DNA from: Bugula neritina
Taxonomy: Eukaryota; Bryozoa; Gymnolaemata; Cheilostomatida; Bugulidae
Length of the DNA: 64,000 nt
Assembly: GCA_964035545.1 (NCBI GenBank)
Contig: OZ037765.1
Coordinates: 18,594,698 to 18,658,697, forward strand
Reading direction: 5' to 3'
This document shows, piece by piece, positions 1 through 13,200 of the stretch (positions are counted from its first letter, which is position 1; each line of letters starts with the position of its first letter). The position numbers and the translations under genes are program-made. The notes under the pieces were generated by a model. It was not told the origin of the DNA. It searched no databases and worked only from the letters and a program-made list of their open reading frames with translations.

Positions 1-304
1 TAACTAAATTTATGTTTTAATGGATAGAATAAAGTGTGCATAAGAAAAGAGGATATATTTAACGTTTGAAAAAAGGAGTATGTGCTTGGTGCACCAAAAA
101 AAAGGTTGTCTACGAATGAATAAATTAAGAATGTGGCAGGGTGTGCTATTGGGATGGAATAATACATATTATATACATGAATGTATTTCAGTTCAGTGGG
201 GTATGCTGGTTAGTGCTCAGCCCAGGATCATAGACTACAGGACATCACCGGAGAGCTCAGCCCGGAGGCCCCAATCCTATGTATAATATTTGCCCCCCCC
301 CCCA

Positions 305-402
305 CCCATGCACTGGGATTTGAAACTGAGACCTTTAAATTGAAAGCAGGCGTGCTAACCATTACACCACAGGGACTACTGGCTATCTCAATACTACACC
401 CC
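305..402 (-). mobile_element. tRNA-derived SINE-like copy A
   Basis: Read on the minus strand, the segment has an RNA polymerase III A-box-like string (TGGTGTAATGGTTAGCACG) followed about 30 bases later by a degenerate B box (AGTTTCAAATCCC). The block before the A box (TAGTATTGAG...CCAGTAGTCCC) recurs in the copies near 560 and 8640. The spacing is tRNA-like, but the acceptor stem does not close, so this is a repeat and not a functional tRNA gene. Confidence 0.6.
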
Positions 403-521
403 ACCCAGTTGTCTAGAACTTCTCTGGCCTCTCTACTAATTTTTCAGTCTTCAGGCCTCTCAACTCTCTCAGAGACTGATACTAATCTTCACTAAATCTC
501 AAAATAGCCATAACAATATTT

Positions 522-596
522 GCTCCGCAGGGATTCGAACCCGAGACCTCCGACCACTACACCACAGGGGCCACTAGATTATTTCAACACCATGCC
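522..596 (-). mobile_element. tRNA-derived SINE-like copy B
   Basis: The minus strand contains CCCTGTGGTGTAGTGG (A-box region) and an intact B box, GGGTTCGAATCCC, separated by only about ten bases, so the anticodon arm region is deleted relative to copy A. The short CCCTGTGGTGTA lead-in matches the other copies. It is a truncated relic. Confidence 0.6.
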
Positions 597-1220
597 CTAC
601 AAATTAGGATGGTGAAGCTCTCACCTTGCTGTGGAGGTTATTTTTCTCTAAGTTTGGGTAGAGGCTTGCTTGCACATGTATACAACTTTAGAATACACCT
701 GCTCTAGATATATCTAACAAATTACAAGTATAATGGTACAATATTCTAAGTATGGCTGATGGAATTACTTTAGGAATCTTTTATTAGAGATTTTATAAAA
801 AACGATATAATAATTTTAAAATGCATATGAACTACATAATAAAAATAATTATAGCAGTCAAAATTTTTTATAATATATTACAAAAATGAATAAAGCAAAG
901 CTTGGAATGGTAAAAACAGGAATGTGCAAGCTTGGAATGTAGAAATGGGAAAATAAGTTTGTAATGTAAATAAAAGATGTTTTGACGTAAAACAACATGC
1001 ATTAATGATAACGTAGCTTGCCTTGCACCACATAGTAAATGTAAAACCTGATCTAATTTTAAGTTCATCAAAATTTTAAATGTGTTTGCACGGTCTCTAA
1101 TACCAAGAGCTATTGTATTGTTTCAATATCAGAACAATATAACTTCATGCTATTTTGATTGCTACAACAGCCAAGTGCCTATATTTACAGAGTTTCATCA
1201 CAAAATAATGTGCAAAGTTT

Positions 1221-4200
1221 TCATTTAATGGAGTCCAGAATGTGGAGAGAGAACCTTGTACTCTGATTGTAAATAAGCACAGCAAGTACAGTAAATACTG
1301 TGAGAGCAAAATTTGGAGTTGTCCACGAAGCAGAGGCGTAATGAGGACAGTATGGACACTGGTAGGATCCACACACCAAACAAACTGTAAGCTTTCGAAA
1401 CTCAATCTTTTGATAAAGTGAGTAGTTGAAGTTTCCTGCAAATAAACAGACCAGTAAAATTACAAACACATTTACAGGCTGTAGCTGTAGTTCTATGATT
1501 GTTACATATTAACAAAATTGCTAGTAACATCATATTAATTTGTAGAACTGAAGTTACACCAATATTATTTATATTATAGTATCATAGTTTAAAAATGATT
1601 TTAAAGCTTGAGAGAGAAACAGAGAAAATACTAACCAGGTTCATAATACTCAAATACTCTAATCATATGCTGCTCGGAAATATTTGCCACAGGATACCAT
1701 CTCTCGGCACTGAATTTGGCACAGTTCACATCATTAGACATATCCAACTAAAACACAGTTACTAGTTGTAGGTATTCTGTTTCCCTAATCATTAGACAGC
1801 TTGAAACTTACTGAATCTAAGATTTTACATTGAGGAAGTATGTAAATTCTGCCATCATACAGAAAGACAAACAACCAAAAAGGTACCATTTAACTTAGCA
1901 TGATATACTCACACTACACTTTTGCCATCTTATATAGTGAATATAATTTTTCTGATGCGATATAAATTCAAAAATTTTTAAGCTTTTTAATTGTATAACA
2001 GTGCTAGTAAGAGAAAATATTTAACAAAATAAGTACATGACATTATGGTCGACATAGAATAATCTTCAACTGTTGAAATTTCATGACAGAATATTTAACA
2101 GGCGAAATGTTGCGTGACAAGAATTTAGGCTATTGATAAAGTACAGCATAAAGTAAATTTATAGTGCACCTACAGATCACAAATGGCTTTCAATTTCTGC
2201 ACAAAAAGTGATTTACAGTATATCTGGTGACCAAAGATGGTATCACTTACATGGTTGAAATAGAAAACAGCTTTGCCATTGTAGAACTCTGCATTTCTGA
2301 GACTGGAGTTTAGAGTTTTCTGCTCTTTGACATATGCCTGTAGGGTGGAGTTATGCACCACATAACCACTCGGAATACCAATCTCCAACACTGACATTCC
2401 ACTTCTATCAGCGCCAGTGTAACTATTGAATGAGAAAATAACTTCAAGTTGGTGAAGCAGATAACCGAAACCTTTAACTTCAAGTGTGAAGAATAAGTTG
2501 TATGAGAGCAAAATGCCGTATGTTGAAAATTAAATATAAAAAATTGCCATTTGAAAGAAACGAAATAAAAGCAATCCAATGCAATAATTTCTAAGCAATT
2601 CAGTTTATAAAGCAGCCAAAACATTACATTTAGAATTTTGGTAAGTGAACACAACTTCACTAATAAGCTGTAGATCTCTCACCTTGGACATATATTGTAA
2701 TCAACATAGGAAGTGTTGAACCCACGACCTCTAATATTCTGAGCAAAGTCGCCAAGCAGAAAGATGTTCTCAACGAAAGGTTTTCTTAGCTGGAAAAGAT
2801 GTTCGTGATTCTGCGTGGTCTTCATCTGCACCAGGGCTACGCCGTGTCCTTTAACGTTGATTTGAACAGAACCCCAGTGAGTGGGCAACTAAATTGTATA
2901 AATAAACAAACATGAGTCGAAAGTTCACAGGCACAATATTAAATACACAAAATATTTCAGCATATTTCTATGGTTTCAAGATTTACTTTCTGTTTTTAGT
3001 TATCATAAGATTACCTCAACAATTTGCTGGTCAAACCAGTTACTCTGATCAATAGTGAAGGACTGAGTCCAGGAAGCAGCTTGGTCTGATCTAAATGTGA
3101 AGGTCATCTCATAGGTAGGTCTGTCTTGATTTTTCTCAGCCAGAATCTTGAGAGCTTGCATCGCCACCAGAGTATCCTACATCACAGAAATGCAGATTTG
3201 TCGTACAACAATAAACTAAAATCTTAATTTAATTCAGAAACTAAATAAGCATGAAAAAGTTAAACAAAAAAAATCTTGGAACAACTTTACACAAACGAAA
3301 CGATACGCTGTACAGAAATCAGCTCCACTATACAGAGCTGAAACTTGTAACAACGAGTTTAAAAGTTTAAAAATGAGATGATTTACATACCTGAGTTGAA
3401 GAAAATCCACCGATCCACATATGCTGCTCTTGTAAGAACTTTTGTATAGGTTTGAGAACGGCGTCAGCATCAGATGTGTTGTCCATGTGACTGAGAAGGG
3501 CATAACTTGTGGCAGCAACAGCATAGGACGTGACGTTGGAGTACTGTTTAGTCTGGAGTCGAACAACAGTGTCTTGTCCAGTAGAGCCTTCGACAATAGG
3601 TTCTATTGGCTGAGTGGACCAGTACATCATGCCCTTTTCTGTAATAAAATTTATGTCATACAACAGTGCTTACCACTTGAACATCTAGACCAAAAGTAAC
3701 AACATACAACATTCCAAGTGCTTTGTAAATGGGATGTTTACACACGACAATGCTTTAGGCTTTTTCGAATTACAAAACATGGCATATAACAATTGGTAAG
3801 TGGGCAGTATACTATGAAAACTGAGGGACTAATTCTTGTTGAGATTGGCTAACAAACAGGGCAGACTTCAAAAAATGTATTTACTGAAAGTAGTATTTAC
3901 CACTTCGAGACATTCCATCGAGTTTTCTGAGCGTTTCCGAGGTTCTAGAAGTTCTACCGGTTTTGTATAAAGCATGGAGAGTGATCGCCAGCTCAAACGG
4001 GTCGTTGAGCTCTCTAACATGGTTCTCCAAAAATAAAGCCCCACTTTGATAGGCTTCACTGGCTTTTTCCGAAGCATCCTGTAAACAGGACCAAAACACA
4101 TAGAATGCTGTGTATGATTTGCTAGTAAATCAGTACTCTGCTCTGCATAGCTAGAATTTAATGTCACATCCAGTGAAAATGATAAGAACTTTCAACATTT

Positions 4201-7200
4201 AATTAAAACTTGGAAAAACTTCTCACACAAGAGATTCAAATTTTTGTGGTTTTTGAGTTATCTCCTCAAGTTTGGAGCATACTAGTGCAGAAAGATTAGT
4301 TGACGTAATAAAAATCAACTACTTTAGTAGAGTTTATACAACAAATATCAAGATATATGCAGAAGCATTTGCATCAAGTTTACATTAATTTTTGTTCACA
4401 AACAAATTGATGAAAGTTTACTACAAATAATATTCCTTTGCATAGAATCCAATTTACCCTCCCCCTCCTAGACACACGAGGATGTTGCCATTTGCAATAA
4501 GACAGGAAGCATAGGGACATATGTACTTTGAACAAGATTAGGAAGCCCAAGTCTAGCAAAATACCAACTGAAAAATCCATCGAAACACACGAGTTACATT
4601 TAAGCTCCGGATGGATCTAATTTGAAACAGTGTATGATTATTTTAAGAATTAGTAAGCATTGGGAATTCCCAGAGGAGGCGGGAGGTTGACTAACCCACC
4701 TTGCTGAGCTCGGGAGCTTTGGCTAAGGCCACAACACAGGCGGCAGTGAGAGCCATGTTGGCAGAGGTTGTCACTGGGTCTCCTGAAGCATCTGTGTATG
4801 TCGTGTCAATGGTACTCTACAAAACACGGTTATCGCATTTATTAGCAGAAATAATATAGAAAACACAATTATTATATGTTCTGCAGCTAAGACTTCTTAA
4901 GGGAGTTGAAGAGATAATCTATAATTGCATAAATGAATTTCTACAACTTTGGTATTAAATATTCTTATAAGTTATTGAAATATTCACATATAAATTTGTT
5001 ACTATTCTAATTTCATTAATATCTACAGTGCCTTGAAGCAACTAGAAGTACGCTCTAAAAGAAGATGTGCAGGTTCGCCGTATATAATTTGAAGCAAAAG
5101 TTAAGCATTTACTAAAGGCTCGATTATTATCAAGTTTTAAATTGCAGTTAAATGAGAGAACTCATTGAAAATTTTTTATAATTTTGTTTGTACATCCTGA
5201 ATGTGTTTTTGCCGCCCAAGTGTGGAAATAGGAGACTACCTGAAACCTCTTGTTGTACACGCTGCTGACTTCAGTGAAGTGACCAGTTATGTTATTCTGT
5301 CTCTCCGACAGCCATATGGCTGTCTGACTGAGGGCTGCTGCCGGCACCTGGAAGCTCTGGAAAAGATCAGAAGTTCTGTCTCTCCCCTCTGACAGGACAT
5401 CCAAAGCCATTGCTGTCAGCCTACATACAGTATACAGTTAACCTACACACAGTATACACTATACAGTTAACCTACATATAAACTATACAGTTAACCTACA
5501 TACAGTATACAGTTAACCTACATACAGTATACAGTTAACCTACACACAGTATACACTATACAGTTAACCTACATATAAATTATACAGTTAACCTACATAC
5601 AGTATACAGTTAACTTACATACAGTATACAGTTAACCTACATACAGTATACAGTTAACCTACATACAATATGCCTAAACAGCTTCAACACCCGTTCAACA
5701 CTCTCAGGGAATGAGTAACATGAAAGTACCCAAGATTAGTAATGTCATGGAAATATTCATTTAACACCCCTAAAACACTTTCTCTTTATCAAGAACATGT
5801 ATAGATTGTACTGATAGTACAATCGTAAAGTAATAATAAATGAAATAGTGTTTACATCAATAAGTAGTGTTTCAAAGGATAACAAGTAAAAGAATAAAAA
5901 GTGATGTTAATTGCCGACTTTCATTTATATTCTTCTAGATTTTTACAAAAAGAAAAAAAACTGCATGGAATTGTGTTACAAAAGGGAAGTTGTCTGATTT
6001 TTCTTGTTATATAAACTGGCTAGATGAATGACGTTACAAGTTAGTCAGCCGAATCTGTAGTCTAACAGACATATAATTATCAGTGTGTTATGGGAGTTTG
6101 TACTCTAGAACAAGTAAACTATGAATGTACATGGGTAATGCCTAGCCCAACAAACCATAAAGGGAGGGAGGGGGGACTGCAGTATTATACTTACCATGTG
6201 CTGGATTCATCACTCCACCGGAACTCTTTGAAAGAGCCATCTTCTTGCATGTAAAACATCATTTCCTGCATGGCTACAACCAATTAAAACCCTTGTTGAT
6301 TCAACCAATCAAAACCATTGTTGATTGACAAATTACAACTCTTATACCAACATAATCGGTTCGCTACTTGGTTACCTTAAATGAGCAGAGCATCGGATAA
6401 ATACATCTATAGTGGGGAGTTATCTGCTATCAACTCAACAGTTGACAGCCAATGACAAGTGTTCACTCCAAACACGCACACACACACGTCTATGGCTCTG
6501 ACATAAATGTTAAAGACAACCCAGGCATCATCGGTCTTACAGCGTGTTCAAGTAAAAAATCAATCACAAACACCTGATATGAATGTCATTTTTTTCAAGT
6601 AAAGAACCAATAACAAGCATATGTGTATGTACACACGGGGAAACCTGGATCACCTCACCTATATTGAGTGTGTACAAAGCCTTGTCCAGTTTACTGTTAG
6701 AGACGCTGGAGGAAAGAGCTCTCAGCATCTTCAGTGTGTACAGGTTGACAGCAAAGTTGAAGACTGCCTCCGACCCGCTGCCATATGGAAGTCGGAGCAG
6801 GTTCTCGCTGCTGAGGTCATAGTGCGCGTATGGAAAGAAAGAGATGCCCACGATATCACCTGAAGCAAACAGTTACCAGTCATGGGCCCAAACTCCAACA
6901 CAAGTTTCTATTGCAAGCAGATGAAAATAATTCCTAAATGTAGAAAAGTTTTATTATAAGAACTATTACTAATTCAGATGTTATTCTAGTGTGTAGCTGT
7001 GACTTATAACAGCTACGTGAAGTTTTAGTGTAGTGTACATTTGCAACCTCTATTGGGGATAAAAACAGCCAGCAAGACGAGGATGTTACTATTATATCTC
7101 AAAAGTCTTTTAAAACAGTTGAAAAAATACAACATCCAAAATGTTATATAATCACATCAACAAGTAGGAATGCACATCAACACTTGTACACACAGGTGCT

Positions 7201-10200
7201 GATAACTAACCAATAACATATATGGTAGTCTTGGGTGATCCAGGTATATAATTTTGAAGTCGCTTTTCAGGATCTACAATGGCTTCTTTTACCGGGACAT
7301 AGAAATCTGGAAGTCTCTCAGAGTTTGCTATGGTGAGATCCACCTGTCTGCTGGTTATGTAGTGTTCCTGTACACCAGAGTGCTGCAGCATACATACAAT
7401 AATATAGACATAATATGTAAGGCAGCGTTATGAAACAGTTCTCTATAGCCTCAGCAGCATTCATCAACTGCAATTCACGTCCTTGAACTAAAGCAAGTTC
7501 AAGTGAACTCAACTTTACTATCAATAGTTATAAACTTGTGTTGAAAAGAAGTATTTCTTCATTAGAGTTCAGGTGTCACTTCAAACTAGCATTAAGGAAA
7601 CAATGTTTGACACATGTATGTGTAAGTGTGTGACACATGTAGGTGTATGACACATGTAGGTGTATGACACGTGTAGGTGTACAGCACATGTAAGTGTATG
7701 ACACATGTAGGTGTATGACACATGTAGGTGTATGACACATGTAGGTGTACAGCACATGTAGGTGTATGCGTATGACAGGGACTAAAGAACTTACATCGAT
7801 AAATACGTGATGGTTCACCGTGTGACCGCCAACGACACACGAAGCAGTTACAGGTACAACGAGATGCCCGAACCTCCTGGCCCTGATTGGAATGAAGACT
7901 TGTCTGTTGCTCCCAGGGAAGACAGGCACGAGCAGCTACAGATGAGAATAAACCATGCAAACAACTGCAAATAAGGAATAAACAGAATGGAAGCCCAAAT
8001 GATGCTATTCGTGTGGATTTTACAACATACAGGTTACGCACTCACTCATCATAGCATCACATAGATGACTGCTGTGTCAAATGGAGTAATTACAAATATA
8101 ACTAGGATAAAATGAATTAGGATGAACTGTGGTAATGGACTACTTGAAGCTAAGATAAATTAATAGGAAGTCAACTTATTTTTCAATACAAAAAGACAAG
8201 AATGAGCTAACCTGGTGAGCTCCATCCACCGGGGTGACTGGGTTCTCACTGGCAGAGTCTAGATTCAGGTCCACAAACTGATAGTCGTCAGAGGCGGGGA
8301 TGCTAACCAATATGTCCATTTCCTCAGTCCAGAAGTTGAATATGGCTACTCGCAGAGAAAAGTGCTCACCAGTTTTTGCGTGTGGTGTTCCTTCTACCGT
8401 TATGTACATCGGTCTAACGCCATCAAACTGTTTCATGAAAAATATAGTAAAATATAGTATCAAGTTACATTAACAAGAATGGGTAAAAATAAATGAAATG
8501 TATAACCTTCCCTTTCAAAGCAAACCCCTAACAAGATTATTGCAATTGCAAACTGTAAAACTGTATTCCACTGGGATTTGAATCACAGACCTCCGGCTTG
8601 CAAACCTAGCAGGCTAACCAATTATACTACAGGGACTACTGGGTAAACTCAACACTACACAAACCTGTGTTGGAATTGGTAGAATAGCAAGCCCCAAATC
8701 CATGCTCATTGAGAATCCCGCAACCACCCATGTTGTGGGAAATGTTGGAACATCAACTTTAAAATCTATACGGCCATCAGGCTTTGTAAACTGGTCTTCC
8801 CAAAGAAAGCTGCCATCTTGGAAATATGGCATGATATGCCTTGTCCGCCATAGTGTGTCATTGTTATAGAGGTCAATACCCTTAATCTCATGGCCCTTAC
8901 CTTAAAATTATGTAAATAAACATTATATGTGTACAAAAATACCATGCTGCTATGTGTCCATAACGCTATGTGTGCACTACACTACTAGAACAGTATACAT
9001 GTGCAAGCGTGTGTACGACGCACAACATTACTATGTGGGGAATAGTGTCAGTAACACATGATGCATGATACAAGGAAAATGTATTACCATGAAAACTAAC
9101 ATCCAACGTAATACAACAATTCACATACTGACAGAAAATGAGGCTATACTTTGCAGAAAAACAGAACTTACATCCCATTTCATCACGCCAATCGAGGCCA
9201 CAGAATGGGTTAAAGTTGCAGATGTGTTTGTGGTCATAACACGAGAGGCCGTCCATACATGGAAATTCTCCTAATGTCTTATTACATCTTGTGAACACTG
9301 CTGAAGCATTTGCATCAGTATACACATACAGCCCAGCATACTATAATGAAATGCAAATTGACATTGTAAAGCTCTTCGAGCTGTATGATGCATGAGACGT
9401 AAATAGAAATAAACGAAAAGAAATACACATTGCGTCATCTACCAAAAACTGTTCTGCAATGATCCATAGTAAGATATAATTTCTATTTCAATTATCATCT
9501 AAAATCATATTATTTACTTACAAAGAAGGTAGAGTTAACGTCGTGAGCAAACGAGGGCGTAGGAGCGTAAAAGCTATCATCTACAACTCCATTCTTGAGC
9601 CAGTAGTGATGTACACTGGTGTTGGCATGAGAGTCGTAAGTGTACAGCTCCTGGTAGACCTGTCAACACAACACAGCAGCTGTCAACAGGGAAAGTTATA
9701 ACAATCATTGACAATCCTAGTCTTTTTTATTATGTGCATACAAAATTTGATTCCACCGAAATGAAACACAATAATTGAATTAAACAAAATAATTGTGTAA
9801 TTATAATTATTTCTATTTTCTATCACTGGCTGCATATATTATATGAAGATTTAAATATCAACATATAATTATGATGATAATATACAATTTAAGTAACGTG
9901 ACATAAGATAAATAGAAGAGCCTAAAATTGGTTTAGCAGTGCTTCGGATAAAGGACTATTCTATTGCCAAGTGATTTGGCAAAGTAAGGATAAAGGTAGG
10001 TTATGCTTTACAGCATTTTAAAAAAGTAGGTACTTATGGCCAACTGTACACAATTTCAAGAAACTTCTGCTAATACACAATTGGTTCTTCTAAACATTTC
10101 ACTGTAGCTAACTCACATTTTACAACACACTTGCTAGAACCATGCTGAGTTCAACAACAAACTACAGTCTTACAATAACATAGAACCAAGAAAATAGATT

Positions 10201-13200
10201 ATCATACAGCTGTAGAGATTTATAGGCTGTGTGTAGGACGTACCTCTTCCCAGGTCAGGCCATTCCTGGCTCCAAGTTCATACAACTGGTACTCCATGGC
10301 TGAGAAGGCAACGTAGGCAAGAGGGTCAGCTGTTGCAGTGATTTCTACGCTGTTGTATGTAAAATCTTTACCTCTATTGAACCTTAGAGACATCTAAAGC
10401 AATACAGCATAACATGATAGCAAGCTAATTGTATTAATAATGTATTATTAATTTAATCCCTAGGAAATGAACTTTGATGAGAGGCTCAGTACTGAATAAC
10501 AGAATATGCATTTGATGAGAAATTTTACTTAGTTCAAGAGAAGACAACACCAACGGTAGGATCAATATTTCATGTGTTGGGTTATAACAGGATGTTGAGC
10601 TGAACAGCATAATAAAAATATAGCAAAATAACTACACTAAATATTCCATATAACTCATAACATAGATTGCACATCTAAATGATATTGTGTGGAATAAGTT
10701 CTAGCTTAGAATTTCTGCCTATACCAAACTAATCGTTGCAAGTGTGAGTGTAGATCAAGGAAGTACTGCAATAGAATCTGTAAATTTTCAAAAAGGAACG
10801 AATCAAATAGTAAAAAAGTATATTTTCGTGTGAAGAAAGAAAAAAACTTAACCTCAAAATAAAACGAATCAACTTCATCAAAATTATATTCTTGGAAGAA
10901 TTATGCGGAGAGGCAGCAAAGTACCCACCTCATGAAGGCCGCTGCCATTCACGTGGAAGTTATGGCTGTCTGCCACCATCTGTCCGTCAGGAGCCACAAA
11001 GTAGGCGATAATTCTGGCGCTAGGTGCCATCTCCCTGGAGAGAGCCACTGAGAACAGCTTATTCCTAGAATACATCTGCAGAGTGTCGCTGACTATGATA
11101 TTTCCTGCTGCAACAATCTACAGAAAACCACACAGGTGAAATCTACAGCTTTTTGCTCATGCAATCTACAGCTCTACAATTTGACTTCAGAATCGAACAA
11201 AAAATCATCAGCATGAGTACAAAAATTCTTTATAAAACAAAAGTGAGCATATAACTCTAAAACAGTATGTATATTATAGCGAAGATATATATGAATATTT
11301 TAATACGGCATAAACAAAGTGCGTCAGGAACTTTCTAACAACAGATAACTAATTGCGCATAAATTTACTTTTGGGTGACAATCTCACTTGACTTACATGA
11401 TAGTAGATGGTTTCTATAAATGCATTAGTTTGGACATTGAATATCATGTACTGTCCTACGGTAGGGCTTTTTGTGTTAGTTGTTAGTTGAAGGAAGTAGT
11501 CATTAGGTGACCAGAACCTAGTGGCAGCTAGCTCGGTCACTGTGTCCTGTTTGTTCATATATCTGGCCTACAAGTATACAACAAACAGTATTAAATATGC
11601 GCCAAACTCCGTACAATACTAACACCAGCACACATAGGCTCTAGATCTAGTATAAGCAGCTGTGTAGTATTAAACATAATGCTACCACCTACCTTGAACA
11701 ATGATGAACTAGACAACAATGTGTGGGAACACAGTATTCAACCTATCACATAGCTCAGGTCTAGACGAAGACCTTCATAGCAATACCCTCAGACAGTCTG
11801 CTCTATATTCCAAGAGCATAGTTAATATGAACTAAACTAATTAGTAAAAGTGTTGACAACTCCCATTGTATGTACAGTATATATAAACAAGAGCAGAAAG
11901 ACACTGTCTCAGTGCTATTGCAGAAAAACTCTAAGCATAGAAAGAATATTTTAGAGACCAGCCAATTGAATTTATAACCAAATGACAAAGTCAAGGAGTA
12001 GGTTGAATCAAACTTTAAAACATAAAACTAAGCAGTCTTTAGACAATAGTTTCTAAGAAAAATTGGCACTATTTCAGAGATTTTTGATAGCAAAGAATTA
12101 GTTTAGCTCATAAAACAAATGATTGTAAGATAAATAACAATACACAGACAGACAGCATATTGCATTTTTCCCATATACACCCTTGGGTCAATAGTTCATC
12201 AGTTAAAGTTGCGACGAAGGCATGCTAAGAAAGTTCATGTTCTTTCACCGTGTAGTTGGCTCAACTTTTTGAAAAAAATTATCATCAAACAGAGCGGAAA
12301 TTTTTTAAAGCGGAAAATGTGAGAAAGGGCTGCCCTACTGCTCCATAAAATTAGCAAAGAGAAATTACAAATATTGTTGGGTGGGGTGCTGTAGTAGCGA
12401 CATACCAACCAGACTATCTAGATATCCCACAGCATAAGTCAGAAAACTAAGGAAAAAGACTATGAAAAATTAACAAAAAATGAGAGTGCATTGACAGACT
12501 ACGTAAACGTTTACAGTAGTTTAGGTGCTCACACAGACTGTGATACTCACTTCCACAACAATTCTTCGAGTATTGGACTTGGGATATAGCCAATATTGAG
12601 CCACACTAGTTTGCTTTGATATGATAATCTCGTCGGTTCGAGAATCACCATCCACATTGCTAGCAGTCTCAAACTCCTTAATCACCAGGTTGATAGTACG
12701 GTTCTCATTGGACGGACTCAACGGGGAGCCATCTCTGTTCACAGCAGCAATCTAAACACAATCCACTTGACTGCTTTTAAACAAGAAAGTGACTAATAAC
12801 TAAGCAATATTATATAAATAGCACATAGTAAATATTTAGTAGAACTATTCTCCATCAATGTCAAGGCCAAAATTACAAAACATACACAGTTAACAGAAGT
12901 TGACAAATATTACCAACCTAATAAACGCATTGAACAGAACTGCAATTATATAATAATGCCAGCATATCAATACTTACATGTATTTCAAATGGTAAGTTGG
13001 GTTTAAAAGACCAGACGTTTCCGCCAAGAAACTTGAGCTGAACATCCTCATCATAAACTACAGCTGACTGGTAGCCAATAGCCGTGGTGTTGTAGAACCA
13101 ATCTAGAACGGCAGCAGTAACCTTTACCTCTTTACCAACGAGGTTATTAGGATGCTGACCCATCTCTAGACTACTGAAGAAGAAGTCCACCCTGCCATCA

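Larger units (their letters stand above)
1..1220. other. Non-coding flank downstream of the TEP-family gene
   Basis: No exon with splice signals and conserved protein content was found here. The stretch holds two tRNA-like SINE fragments (listed separately), a short poly-C run near 290-303 and AT-rich DNA that should include the 3' UTR of the minus-strand TEP-family gene. I saw no convincing AATAAA on the minus strand close to the stop; the nearest TTTATT on the plus strand is about 440 bp away, near 780, so the transcript end is undetermined. Confidence 0.5.

Noticed and set aside
305-380. Functional tRNA genes
   Set aside because: A and B boxes are present, but the stems do not pair and the copies are truncated or repeated, so these are SINE relics.
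7576-8041. Open frames with His/Thr/Cys/Val repeats on the minus strand
   Set aside because: They are translations of the 17-bp intronic minisatellite plus read-through of a TEP exon, not a separate protein.
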